This document shows, one piece after another, positions 39,834 through 51,440 of a stretch of 64,000 nt of DNA. A program made the translations under genes and the position numbers. Under the pieces are notes generated by a model. It saw only the letters and a list, made by a program, of their open reading frames with translations. It did not search any database and was not told the DNA's origin. The stretch comes from Branchiostoma belcheri (Eukaryota; Chordata; Leptocardii; Amphioxiformes; Branchiostomatidae). Numbering within the stretch: position 1 is the first letter of the stretch; each line of letters begins with the position of its first letter. The DNA lies in the NCBI RefSeq assembly GCF_001625305.1, contig NW_017803909.1, positions 8,585,549 to 8,649,548 of the forward strand. The letters run 5' to 3'.

Positions 39834-40890
39834 GTGCTGACATTTTTTTTTAGTTTGTCTATCAAAATTTTGCGAATGAAATGAAAGAACAGACGATACA
39901 GGTGTTATACGGGTGATTTGCAACTTGTCATCCCAAACAATACAAATATAGTTACTGTATTATCAGCAGCAATGTACAACAGCGCAGATATCATACAACA
40001 ATACCATGGTAACTTTACGGTCTGTGCAAGCTATTTACTATTTAGGTAGTACTGCAGAAAGGGCCAGCTTCATAGTGTAAGTTGGTCTGCAGTTCACACA
40101 GGTCATGCTAGGTGGCAGCACGTGACAGGAGTCATGAATAGACACACAATTTTGTCCATTTTGAATCCAGATAATGAGTGGGCTCTTAAATGGTATTTAT
40201 CAAGCATACAACATAAATGTTTGATGGACCATACTCAAGCCTGCTCCCACTTTTTAGCAGAGGAAGGTGAGTATTAATGTCCGTGCTGTTGGTGCAAATT
40301 TCTTGTTGAGCCAAATGACAAAATTATTATGCTGGAACGTTTGCAGTCAACTTTTCTTACATTGCAGCCTAATTAAATAAGTGATTGAGATTTTTTACTG
40401 TACATATGCCCCCTCAAGGGGCTATCTCTTGAACATGTATTTGGTATGTGTGACTGGTAGAAACCTTAAGTTTATTGTGTGCACTTATGGAGCAAACTTT
40501 GTACATATTGATTTTTATTTTCAATCCATACCATAGCTACAAATGTAGTATTATGTTGTCTAACAGTGATATACGTATACTTAATTGTTTTAATCAGCTA
40601 TCTTAAGTTAAGTATTGTTCTGTTGCAGTGTAACAGCTTAATCCTGGTAACAAATGAATTCTAAGAAATCAGAATGAACTGTGAAGTAGGTTTTGTGACA
40701 TAACTTTCGTTTAATTTGGAAACATTGATCCTCATTATACGAAGATTTCTTTCAAATATGTAGCAATATCCTAATTAACAGTGATCCACTTTAAGTTCTG
40801 TAGAATCCTCAGTTTTAAATGCCAAATGCATCACTGTTGCTGTGACTATTTCAAAGATTGATGTTGAAATTCCCTTTTTTGCTCCATTGA
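39834..40890. other. Non-coding: last VIRMA intron or 3'UTR
   Basis: AT-rich, all frames broken, no repeat I recognise. If VIRMA ends at 39833 this would be its 3'UTR and flank. AATAAA-like words exist, but none is supported as a polyadenylation site. Confidence 0.5.
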
Positions 40891-40894
40891 ATAT

Positions 40895-41550
40895 AGGCCC
40901 ATTGAAATGAATTTTATGGTTGACATCCCTGCAGACTCCAATCTAATACTAGAATTGCTATGTGAACCATTGTGGAGGGGACCAAGCCATTTTCTTTTAC
41001 TCCGTGAAGGAGTATTGTGGGCAGTCGTTTTTTTGTGTTCACAGCTAAAACATATGGTTCCCTTTGCCCTTAAAACTTAACGAATAATTGTCGCCTAGGC
41101 CACACCAATTTAATTTGTTATTTCTCGGATTTTTTCAGAAAAAATATGAAGCGACAGGGAAAAAAAAAATAGGCCAAGGCACCCCATGAAGGCCGGAAAT
41201 GTTATGATATGAGCCATAAAGTCAACATCCCAGACAAATATAAATAAGATTTTTAACTTTTAATGAAACTATGTTGCAATTTTACATTAAAAAACTTTAA
41301 CAACTAGGAAGAAATTAAAGGACTTTCCTCAACTGTTAGGGCCCAAATAATGCGTCTTTCATTGAGCATTTTGCAGTTGATTCAGAACCTAAATTTAAAA
41401 TCTTTTTTTTTCTTTGCAAATCAGAAAAAAAATGGACAGGGCGAATCCAACAAACAACAAATTAAATTGGCGTGGCCCTATGGACACTTGTTTCTTGTTC
41501 TATTCAAGTAAAAATCAATACGATATCATCCATAAAATTTACTTGCTCCT
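40895..41550. mobile_element. Degraded M2-like MITE carrying a nested M1 MITE
   Basis: Left part GGCCCATTGAAATGAATTTT then GACATCC..GCAGACTCCAATCTAAT; right part ATCATCCATAAAATTTACTT. These are eroded M2 ends. Between them lies the M1 copy at 41098-41477. Confidence 0.55.
41098..41477. mobile_element. MITE family M1, copy 4 (inverted relative to 39043)
   Basis: GGCCACACCAATTTAATTTG at the left, CAAATTAAATTGGCGTGGCC at the right. 380 bp. The internal CCTGTCCATTTTTTC/CGGATTCGCC order is reversed compared with 39043. Confidence 0.85.
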
Positions 41551-41967
41551 ACAGCTAGTCCCCTTCTAGTGATAGACTTCCCTCCGGATAATTTGCACCT
41601 CCATTCCATAGGTTACCTGATATGCCTGTAGAGTGATAAGTGCAATAATTCACCCATTGTAGGCCAGATGGAAGTTAAGAGGAAAGTAACTTACATGCTA
41701 AATTATTCACGACAATGAACAGAGCCATTCAGAAAGCAGTGTTACTGTACATTTAGATGCCATCGGTATGCCACCAGACGTCATATTTTGACATAGAGTA
41801 AGAAGTATGTGGCCAGTTCCTATCTTTATGTGGAAGTTTGTCTCTGAAATCAGAAGTCGAGATGTTATTTACACGCCAAATTATTCAGGACAATGAAGAT
41901 AGCCATTCAAAAAGCAGTCAGTACATTTAGATGCCGTCAGTAAGCCATCAGATTTGACATTCTGTAT

Positions 41968-42460
41968 CAGGGCTCAAAATACCCATGTGCAATGTGCAAA
42001 ATGCACATGATTTTCAAGATTTGCACTTAAAAATGTTTTGAATGTGCAATTTTTCACCTAGAGCAGGAGGGGGAGGGGGGTGTTGCAGGCAAAGAAGCAA
42101 AAATTACTTGGGATTTGACACTGTCTCCCAGCTAGCCCCAAAAACAGGCAACTAAAACAACAGGAGCTTCTTGACTAATTTGCATCATCCTTGTCTTGAC
42201 TTGTCTAACTTTTGTTTCCTTTTGGGCTTCCAAAAAATTTGTATTCACCTTTTTGCATATCAATCAATAGTTCTTGCTTATAAAATGTTCAAATTGCATC
42301 TAAAATTTTGTGTATGTACTGTACAAGTCCTTGCTTATAAAATTTTCAAATTGCACCTAAATTTTTTTTGTATGTACAAGTTCTTGCATGTATGTACATG
42401 TACCTGAAAATTGGATTGCATGTACATGTACGTACCTGAAAAAAAGGATTTCGAGCCCTG
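41968..42460. mobile_element. hAT-like family H element, copy 5
   Basis: Begins CAGGGCTCAAAATACCC and ends GGATTTCGAGCCCTG, flanked by TGTAT and GGTAT (one mismatch). The interior has GTGCAATGTGCAAAATGCAC and two diverged copies of TTGCTTATAAAATTTTCAAA. About 490 bp, no transposase. Confidence 0.72.
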
Positions 42461-42710
42461 GGTATGAAGTATGTGGCCAGTTTCTGTCTTAATGTGCACG
42501 TTTCAGCACAGATCATTGCTCAGTGTCACCACTGACTGATGGTCATGACTTCAGAGTAGCGTAACGGCCATGGTCTCATACATATTGTATGGACATTTAG
42601 GAGCTATGACTTTCTTGTTGTTATCAGTCCAAAGATGATGATATGTTACATGGCTTTTGGTACGTCGGCATGGGCATCTAGAGATACGAATGACGTGTAT
42701 TTTGTGGCCA

Positions 42711-42990
42711 GTTTGGACATTAGGCTCACTTTGTAACCGGGAGGTCTTGAGTTCAAACCCCAGTCGGGTCATACAAAAGACTTTAAAAATGGTACACGCT
42801 TCTTACTCTGCTTAGCAATCAGCACATATGAGAATGAGTGTGGGAAGTTTAAAGACAGTACTACCAGTGGACTAGCCCCCTGCTGTAGTGCCCTGCACAA
42901 CTGTGTGTTGCCCAAGGGCTACGGAAATGGAGATGGGCACCAAACCCTATGGTCTGCATAGAGCACGGGAGACCTTTACCCCTTTTGGAC
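42711..42990 (+). repeat. tRNA-Thr-like SINE, copy 2
   Basis: Matches 770-1030: CTTTGTAAC(C/T)GGGAGGTC, GAGTTCAAACCCC, ACTTTAAAAATGGTACA, CTAGCCCCCTGCTGTAG, CCCAAGGGCTACGGAAATG. The A-box half of the head is eroded. Confidence 0.78.
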
Positions 42991-43215
42991 ATTAGGCACA
43001 TACTTTGATACAGGGGTAGTTCTTCATTGCTGAAGATGAGCGCCTGTGTTCACATCATAGGGAAACAGGAAATCTTATGGCTCAGGAGACCAGATCTTGA
43101 AGCATACAGGCCCAAACTTTGTACATCAGTGGTCCATTTTCAGGGTTGCAGTGGATGTCATTCTGTGGCATCCTACATTAATTTTACAACTGAATAAACT
43201 GTTACAGTAGTAAAG

Positions 43216-43508
43216 AGAGTATTTTTACACACCAAGTGTTTTATTCACAGCCAACATTTCGGTGACAGTCTGTCACCTTCCTCAGAGCAATTCTGACTGG
43301 TTCACATTGCACTGCAGCACAGGTGTCGCTGTATACCAGGTACATGTAGATGCCTCGTATATGTGTAGATATGTTTGGGAATGCATCTATAGCAGCGACA
43401 CCTGTGCTGCAGTGCAATGTGAACCAGTCAGAATTGCCCTGAGGAAGGTGACAGACGGTCACCGAAACGTCGGCTGTGAATAAAACACTTGGTTGTGTAA
43501 AAAGAGTC
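43216..43508. repeat. Large foldback element, about 120-bp arms
   Basis: The left arm (43216-43337) and right arm (43389-43508) are inverted copies: CCAAGTGTTTTATTCACAGC, CTGACTGGTTCACATTGCAC and GCAGCACAGGTGTCGCT recur in reverse complement, around a spacer of about 50 bp. The two near-identical MTVCHLPQ... peptide shadows on opposite strands come from this symmetry. Ends read AGAG(T)ATTTTTACACA-like. Probably a foldback MITE. Confidence 0.85.
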
Positions 43509-44239
43509 TTATTACTCAGTAACTTACCAACCTGATAAAACTATTCACGGATGAATAAACTGACATAAACAAGTTCACTTTTACCACCTTTGATAAATCC
43601 TTGTTCACACAACACAATGTCATACACATCTACAAATGTATGAACAAGTTGGGGTATTTTTTTGGCAACCTCTCAGGGAGGAGCCTAATGGTACTGTATT
43701 GTGTGTGGTTTGCAAGAATTCTAGGAATTGTACAGGAATTTTATCCCCAGGCATGGAATGTCCACAGGAATGTCTCCCAGCTCTTTTTGCTGACACACTC
43801 CTGGAACTTTCCACATTCCTGGAAACCCTTGGGAAAACCTGTCTGCCCCTACTTTCTGAGACACCAGGGCTCGTTCACTATACACTCAGGGGAGGAGTGC
43901 ACTGTATCTATCTAGACTTACAACAGGTTTCCTCAAGGCTTCCTCAAAGTAGTGAAATCATGACAGTGCCATGCAAACAATAACCCTAACAGCAACCACC
44001 GTCGCCATGGCAATATCTGTTTTCATTGCCAGTCTTGTTTAAAATATTGCCTGCCTGAGGGGTACTGAGGTTACTGCATTTATAAGCCATGGTAGGGCCA
44101 CTACCTCCACAGTAACTCATCATCAGAATGATACACAGTGTGGGCTGCCTCAGGATAGGTTTGTGATCCATTGCATCCAACTTTTGCTTGAACTTCAAAG
44201 AAAGACCTCTGTACACTGGTGATCACTCAATGTAGCATT

Positions 44240-44523
44240 CTGTGTCTGTATAGCCAGTGTAACTGCCTTTCGGCGTAACACACCAGCTTCATAGGCATGC
44301 GGTGCGGCGGCGGCTGGCTACATTACACCGATGGACTTGTTACACCTAACCCTTGAACATCTAACTCTAGACAATGTTTAAAGCTATCTAATGACAATGC
44401 CCCTGCTGTTACAGTACTTAGTGACAGCGAATTCCACTCTGCGATAGTTCTAGGAAAGAATGAATAATTCTTGAACACCTCAATCCTTGGTTGATAACTC
44501 TCACTGGTACCTGAAGGCATGGA
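44240..44523 (-). mobile_element. CR1-like LINE 3' end with reverse-transcriptase C-terminus, - strand
   Basis: The - strand ORF 44520-44323 encodes SYQPRIEVFKNYSFFPRTI, AEWNSLS..STVTAGALSLDSFKHCLEL and ends shortly after. The SFFPRTIxxWNSL..SLDSFK pattern is typical of the last residues of CR1/Jockey-clade reverse transcriptases. Downstream on the same strand come the hairpin 3'UTR and a (TACAGA)n end at about 44240. No polymerase domain, so 5'-truncated. Confidence 0.8.
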
Positions 44524-44524
44524 T

Positions 44525-45516
44525 ATTTCTTCTTCTCTTCTGGGCTGGTATTAGGTACTTTGCCAAACTTTAGATGTTGTTACTGTACTAACAGGAGTAC
44601 TTGTAATATGAATTGTCAGGAGTTATACAAGTTTGTTACCCAAAGGTAATATAAGCAATTTGATTCAGTTTACGTAATTAGGAACGAAAAGGGCTTGTCA
44701 CCCAAAGGTAATGAAAGTAACTTGTTTTAATTAACAGTAATGAACAGGATTTCTTGGCCAGCAATAACAAAAGTAATTTGTTCATTAAAAAAAACATTAG
44801 GTACAATCATGATATAGTGAAAAATAGTTACTGTTAGTGAAAAGTGATTGTTACCCAAAGATAGTATAATATTATAATATATACTATATGTTTTAGTTTC
44901 CGGGATTATATCATCATCGGCCTCCTTCCGTCTCCCGGGATTATAATTGAAGGGAAAAAAAGCCAGTTTAATGAATAAGGTATCAGCAAAGATAACAAAG
45001 TAAGATTAAGATGGATTTTTGCTAGAGGTGTTATATAATTGTATATACAAACAGAAAGCTCAGTGTATTTACCAACAGTTACTTATAATTAGAGCACTTT
45101 TCAAAGCTCAATACATGTACAGTGCCTTTTGGGACCCTAATACATTGACTATGTTTATCTCAATTTACATTGTAATTGCATGGATGGCTCTTTTGTGTAC
45201 ATCTAGGGCTTTTGGGATTTCATTTCAAATTACATTTTTGTAAAGGGGCAAACATAGATTGATGACACTTCTGTAGTAATGGTTTTAATAGGACGTCAAC
45301 TTATAAAACACCACAACAGTTCCTGAATTGACATTACAGAATTATATTGCCAAGAAACAACAGTTGCTGAATTGACATAACAGAATTAGATTGCCAGTAA
45401 TAAAATTGTAGAATTTCTACACTTCTGGTTGCAATGTTGGAAAGGCAATATTATTAAAAATTGTTGAGGATACGTCGATGAAGATTAGACATCCAGGTAA
45501 TAAGGTACACCAAAAA
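44525..45516. other. Intergenic/intronic, no gene seen
   Basis: Three diverged short repeats with CACCCAAAGGTAATA/GTAAC(T)TTG lie at 44636-44860. AT-rich, no exon-like frame. Confidence 0.45.
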
Positions 45517-45735
45517 GCAGTTACTCAAGCAACTGGATATGATTTTGGAAATGGTCAGACGTTTCAGCTAAAAAAATTTGTCTTCACTTATTTGCATATG
45601 AATCAATAGTTTGTGCTTATAAACCTGCATTTCTTCTCTGGTCTCTCACTCTCAGTCACTGACGAAAGCTAGTGGATACTAGCTGAAACATCTGACCGTT
45701 TCCAAAATCATTTTTGTTGCTTGAGTAACTGCTTG
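45517..45735. repeat. Foldback element related to 25985-26260
   Basis: Left arm GCAGTTACTCAAGCAACTGG, ATTTTGGAAATGGTCAGACG and TTTCAGCT; right arm AGCTGAAACATCTGACCG, TTTCCAAAATCAT and GCTTGAGTAACTGC. The centre contains TTGTCTTCACTTATTTGCAT. Confidence 0.7.
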
Positions 45736-47810
45736 TTGAGGCTACATGTATATTATGGTTTATCAGATTTTACAATTTTCAGTGACATTTTCATCACCAT
45801 ATGCTGTATCCCAGACCTGCTGTGTGAATGATATTGAAGATGTAGGTTTGTGTCAAGATAACTCTCCTTGTCCATCCATCATTTCTGCTCCATTTCTCTC
45901 TCACAAGGGAAGACAAGGATCTTCTCTGACAATCAGGCTTTTAGCTCGAATAAATTTCATGTGAAGTAAGGTTTCCCTTGTGTTTACTTGACCATTCAAC
46001 TGACACTTTGAGAGGATTTGTTTTAAAGAATTATGGAGAGGACATTGGACCAGGCTTGTACTATATCTATATTTATTAAGCACCCAATAAATTCGGCAAA
46101 CATAATCTACCAGGCCTCATTCTATCCCTGACTACCGTGGTGATACCATGGGCCACAGGGCTGGCTAAGGTGGTGACCAAAACTCTTGAAGACACTTTGT
46201 GTTTCAAACATATTGACAACAGATAAGGAATTTATGTACAGTTGTACATAAAGAAGTTAGTGACATTACCCAGAATACAAATTTAATGACAACGCAGTCT
46301 TGTCAAGGTTTGCCTGGTAGTGTGATAGAGATTGTGTGGCAGTTACTTGACATTACAGTTCTAACAGAGATCCAGTCTACATGTGTACTGTTTTCTCATA
46401 CTACCAAATCGGCACCACAATTACAACCCATAGTCCTAGAAATACTTACTATTCAAGCTGTTGGAGAAGCCTCCTGGTAACTGTTGTATAAAGCTGTGTT
46501 TGAATTGGCAGTGTGTTACGGATTGTATTATTCACCCATTGGGAGAAGCTGGCAACAGTTTGTGCGGCACACTTGCTGAGTAAGGATCATATTTCCCACC
46601 TTCAAATCCCTCTTGACAGACGAAACGTGATTAGATTTGATGCCTTCCATTATTTATTGGTAGGAAGAGTGAGGGTTTGGAAGGTACCATGTTGAGGGGG
46701 TGACCCAGTCCTCAACTTTTTTTTAAGCTCCAGTCAGTTTCACGTAGCAATGCATATTGTAGCTGACGGGTTCCTAACAATTATTATTTTAGTTAATACT
46801 CTTTATAAACTCGCTTTGTGTTAGCTGCATGCTTGTGCTGTTATTCTGTTAAGTCATCCCTGCTTTGCAACATTTTACTTCGTTGCTGTCTACCCCTTCC
46901 CGGATCATGAAAGGATTGGTCCAAACTGTAATGATGCCAGAGGTGTTGTACTGTACTTGTATAGGGCTGACCTCATCAGAGGAAGTGTAGTGGTAAGTAC
47001 TGTAGGTACTCTCACCTCCATCCACCCACAGCCCACATACTGACCACCTGTTGTTTATTATGCATTACAAGACAGCTTTAGAGTGGTGTCATTCCTACAA
47101 ATCCCTCCATTTACTTTCCTAATCTTGCCTGATGCCCTGTAGGCACCTTGGAGGCCAGAGGATGATGCCTTTTGGTTGCATGTTGCGTTTCGGATTATTG
47201 CCACTCCGATGATTCGCAATAACAGGCTGTCTACAAGTGTTCCATCACAAACATTGATTAAGAGAGGGATCAATTCGTTGTGTATATGTTGATGTTGGTC
47301 TGTATAAAGGCCAGAGATCCACTAGTACTTGGGTCAGGCTGGAAGTCAAAGGTGTCTTTTACGTATTACGTACCATCTCTCAGGAGAGAGGGGGAATCGT
47401 TGGCATGCAAGAAGAGCGTACTGTAAATTAAGTTACTTCTTTATATGAAGTCATGCAAGGCCTTTTAACTCCAGCACGAACTGTACATCTAGATTGACGT
47501 CATTTGTTCATTTTCCAGGCAACATGCAGGCTTGAGGAGAAGTTGTGGGCATTATTTGCAATCAATCGACGGGTGATATATCCTAGAGTGCTGTTGAGAG
47601 ACGCCACAGTGGCATTATGGATGCATGATAGTTCATCATAGCTGCCTGAATCCGGAGTCTGTTGGGAGATGGATGGGTTTACAATGTGCATCACTCTCTC
47701 ACAAACCTGTTGTGCTGATCCTGGAATCTACTGCCTGCCTCATCACTAGTCTTTCCAGCAATTGACCACATCGATGCCATTACAACAGGAGTAGTCGCAA
47801 TAACTGTAGC
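45736..47810. other. Intergenic/intronic, no gene seen
   Basis: I looked for RG-rich or helical VIRMA continuation exons and found none. A stretch at 46105-46160 (PHSIPDYRGDTMGHRAG in one frame, after the acceptor TCTACCAG) has the wrong phase to continue VIRMA and a stop directly after. Nothing else is recognised. Confidence 0.4.
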
Positions 47811-47811
47811 T

Positions 47812-47905
47812 GTATGTGGTGTAACAGCCTTTGGACATAACACAGCAGCTTTGCAGGCACACAGTGTGGCAGCAGCTGGTTGTATTAAACTGAACAACAC
47901 TGGGA
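47812..47905 (-). repeat. Degraded CR1-like LINE 3' tail
   Basis: TGGTGTAACAGCCTTTGGAC, ATAACACAGCAGCTTTGCAG and GCAGCAGCTGGTTGTATTAA align with the hairpin region at 37393-37490 but with many changes. An old copy of the same family. Confidence 0.5.
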
Positions 47906-48733
47906 AAGTCGTTGTGCAAGTCAAGATTTCCTGCAGCAGTTTTTCAACCTCCAGCATACAGTACGTCTGCACAATTTATAGGCAGTTGCTATTGCAATCT
48001 TAATGAATACGTCTGACTTATACATGTAGCTCTTTCCCTCAATTTCTCTGAAATACTTAGAGAGACATAATTAACTGTTTCGGAATTTTGCAGTAACTGT
48101 TATTCATTCATGACAAGTTTAACTGAAGTCCTCAAGTGGTTATGTGAAGAATCCTGTAGAACACAGTTGTTGAATGCTTTTGGACTGAAGCAAGCAATCT
48201 GCTAAGGAAAGAGGCGCTCAAGTTTTGTATCTCTACAAGGCACTGGGCTTAGCAGGAGTTCTCTACAAAATGTACCAGAATTGTTGGTCACACTTTTGTG
48301 CTCACTGCCAAAAGTGCTGGTACGACTGATCAGATGTAAGTTGGCAGATCTGATGCAACATTACTCCAAGGCTCAACGATAAGAGCCACAAGGCTCATAG
48401 TTTCAAGTGGGGATCTCAAAAGTACTATTAGCTGCTAGGCTGTACACAGAAGGCCCATTCTGCGGCTTATGTGCTGTTCTGATGCGCACGATATTCTTTG
48501 AATGTGTGGGTTCCATTTTGGCACGCTCCCCAGTTGGGCGGCGGTAATATGCCTGTAAGTGGTGAAGTTTCTCCATTGATCGTATATATTCTGCCATCAG
48601 TATTCATGGCTGGAGGTCCTGACTGCACATCGTGTGGGACCTGCCTCCTCCGCTAGTGAGCTGATCGGGATTCTCCCACCGCTGTTACACGAACTTAATC
48701 TTGCCGTCAACACGGAACGGATCTGACAGCTAG

Positions 48734-48769
48734 ATGGCTGGGAAAAGAGCAAGCAAGCGAGCTACGGTG
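48734..48769 (+). CDS. Weak candidate first coding exon (MAGKRASKRATV)
   Basis: A GC-richer stretch (48600-48770) ends with ATG GCT GGG and 12 codons to a good donor, GTGAGA at 48770. A TAG sits directly before the ATG. The start context is poor at -3 (T). A downstream segment ending GGAGGCATCTTTGAGAAGG|GTGAGT (49258) could be another exon, but I cannot connect them. Treat as a hint of a transcription unit, not a gene call. Confidence 0.2.
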
Positions 48770-50500
48770 GTGAGAGGGTAGAAAGTGCAGAGCTCTGTTG
48801 GGAGCAACTGATAGTACTTGGCAGAAACTCAGCCGCTAACCCATAAAACAACTGTGAGTGGGATAACTTGTGCTATCATTACCTTCCTTTTGTGAACTTA
48901 CAAGTATTGAGTAGCCTGTCAAGCAATGGTGTGGGCTGTACTGTAAAGAACAGTCTTTGAAAGACTGGAGGCAGTTCTCATGTTCAAGGAGGCAGTTCTC
49001 ATGTTCAAGCGCTACATCGTACCTAGTCAAGTGTACTGGGAGATCTAGAGACAGTCAGTTGTACTCCAAGAGACACAGTGACCGCACTTGAGCATTTGTG
49101 GATTTGCCCCTACAAGAATTGGAGATTGAGATCTATAGGCCAGATACCAGTAATTGCACCACCAAGACTTGCAATACAAACATTGTGGGTGCTGACCTAG
49201 TGGCTTTCTCACGGGAACTTTGTTAGCTTACAATTCGGTGGAGGCATCTTTGAGAAGGGTGAGTATGATCATGCTAATCTATCTTTTTTAGATGTTACAT
49301 CACATTTTTTCATTGCGTAGATTTTCTTTGGTTTTAATTCATGGCATGACTGTGTAGATAGTGCTACATGTAGGTTGAGGCTAATTGTGCATGTATGTAC
49401 CACATGTATTTTGGGCCTCCCAAGTCATAAATAATTTAAAAGAATTTCAGTCTGAATTTAAGAATCTCTGATTCATAGATTTTCATAGAGATGTCCTGGG
49501 TTCTTTGACAGTTGATTCTGTTTTGTTGAAGATGGTAGCAATACCTCTGGTCTATCGTTACTATATAACAGCAAATGATGTTTTTTTTTTAGGTCAGGAC
49601 AATTTTTATGGGGCTGCAAAATGTTTTTCAGGAAGAAAAGTCTTAATGTCTCTCCACTTCTTGCTATTTTCAAAGCTGCTCATGCAGATTTTCCTTTCTA
49701 ATATAAGTCTGACACTCTTTAGGTAGAGCAACTTATGGTATAGACTCGGAGGTGTGTTTTGCCTTGACTGTGGTTTTTGAATGGTTAAGTTCTGCTTAAC
49801 CCTCTGCCTGCTGCCTGACCCTGTAAGTAAGGAATAGTCAGTGTGTTGAAGGTTAATATGAAGTGCCAGCAAATTGTCTGCAATAGAAATGATTGTGTAA
49901 CACCAATTTACAAAATTGGTTGGTTCCCTGGGCAATACTGCCTGCAAGTCTTTCCTGTGCCAACACCAGTGTAATAGACTGATACAATACACAGTCACCA
50001 ATGGACATGCATGATAATGACTGTACATAATTTATTTGTGCAAAAGTGCAATTTTACGGAATACAGTACAATCGTATTTAGTATTATGGACTTCTGCGAT
50101 CATCATATAATCCCTTATGGTGCTAAATGATGCAGGAAATCAAACTTCACTGTAGGTCAGTGCACCAACTATATGATAATAAGAGGTACACCAGAAGTCA
50201 TTATCCTCTGACACAAGCACATTTATGTGCATTTTAAATCCCTCTATATGGTGCATTCGGCCTTGGATAGATTTACGGCTGTCATACACAAACAGGATGG
50301 TAATGTGCCACATGGGAGAGAGAGGTTGGGGTCAATTTCTTTTTCTGATGATAGCGATTATCGTAATAGTTTATTTCTCCTTCACATTGGAGCCCTGACA
50401 GCGAGAATATATCATGATATTGCTGCTATATATAGAAAATGAAACACATTCCTAGCAGTAACACTTGATGTTTTTCACAAAAAATATGGACAGTTTGAAG
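48770..50500. other. Intergenic/intronic, no gene seen
   Basis: GAGGCAGTTCTCATGTTCAAG is tandemly duplicated at about 48968-49010. A lone GCAATTTTACGGAATACAGT lies at 50050, as in the array at 50537. No coding exon supported. Confidence 0.4.
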
Positions 50501-50509
50501 AGAATTGTT

Positions 50510-50790
50510 CCTTATACAGGGGTGCCAGAGTATACAGTGCAATTTTACGGAATACAGTGCGATTTTAATACAGTGCAATTTTAAGTATACAGTGCGATTT
50601 CACGGAATACAATACAATGGTGTAAGTATACAGTGCAATTTTACGGAATACGGAGCAATCATTACTGTAACAGTAACTGCATTTACTAGTAAAATACGAT
50701 TGCACTGTATTCCGTAAAATTGCACTGTATACTAATATGTTTTCACTGTATTCCGTAAAATTGCACTGTATACATTGGGATAGTGTTGTT
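50510..50790. repeat. Inverted arrays of a GCAATTTTACGGAATAC motif
   Basis: At 50535-50665 the motif (A)CAGTGC(A/G)AT TTTACGGAATAC occurs about five times on the + strand, spaced by GTATA. At 50697-50775 it occurs three times inverted (GTATTCCGTAAAATTGCAC). The two arrays face each other across about 30 bp and would fold. The sequence after the array (50771-50866) is shared with 62138-62249. Confidence 0.75.
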
Positions 50791-50866
50791 ACAACTCAGT
50801 ATGTAGATAAATGACTAGAATATTGGCTTTGAAAAATCGTATTTCCAAGCCCTAAAAACTACGTTG
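50771..50866 (+). repeat. Dispersed repeat R3, copy 1
   Basis: TACATTGGGATAGTG, GTAGATAAATGACTAGAAT, ATTGGCTTTGAAAAATCG and CCCTAAAAACT match 62138-62249 in the same orientation. Confidence 0.7.
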
Positions 50867-51064
50867 GATTATGAAGATTCCACTAAAAGTGTAATATTCA
50901 GACAGTGCCAGCCAACAGGAAACCAGTCTTCTACTCTGATTTGACTAACCTTTTTTTTCACTTAGAATTCCCTATCCCCACAACAAATTTTTTAATCAAA
51001 ACTCCATCTTCCCTGTCGGTTGTTCACCTCCCTTGCCTTCATACCCTACAATGTATTTCCTTAG

Positions 51065-51440
51065 AAAAAAAAGAAGTGATGTATGAGCCACCCACCCACA
51101 GGGTTACCTACAGGTAAAACAATGTTTTACATTGATATAACTATAGTGTGAAGTGACAACAGTTGGATAGCTATCCCATACGTTATCGGTTAGGATTTTT
51201 AATTACATAATGCAAACTGTTGATTTTCAAGATAAAAAGAAGCGTTTATGCCCTGCATTCCAATGCTGGAGCAGGAAAGCTTGACATACCTACCAAAGCA
51301 CTTGAATGCAGTTCATACTGTCAATATGGCATGGCTTTGTACAGGTGTTAATTGAGTTAACCCCAACAGCCAATCAGCAAGAAGAATAGAGGTATGAAAA
51401 AAAGAAGTGATGTATGAGCCACCCACCCACAGGGTTACCT
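51065..51440 (+). repeat. Repeat R1, copy 2, between 42-bp direct repeats
   Basis: R1 (51113-51391) is bracketed by two almost perfect copies of GAAGTGATGTATGAGCC plus CACCCACCCACAGGGTTACC (51070-51112 and 51402-51440). The first R1 copy (2101-2400) lacks these flanks. Confidence 0.75.

Noticed and set aside
43601-43983. 104- and 115-codon overlapping + strand ORFs
   Set aside because: Two different frames are open over the same GC-richer stretch, neither with recognisable motifs or good splice sites.
46105-46160. PHSIPDYRGDTMGHRAG as a VIRMA C-terminal exon
   Set aside because: The composition is tempting, but the acceptor gives phase 1 entry into another frame, and a stop follows after 17 codons.
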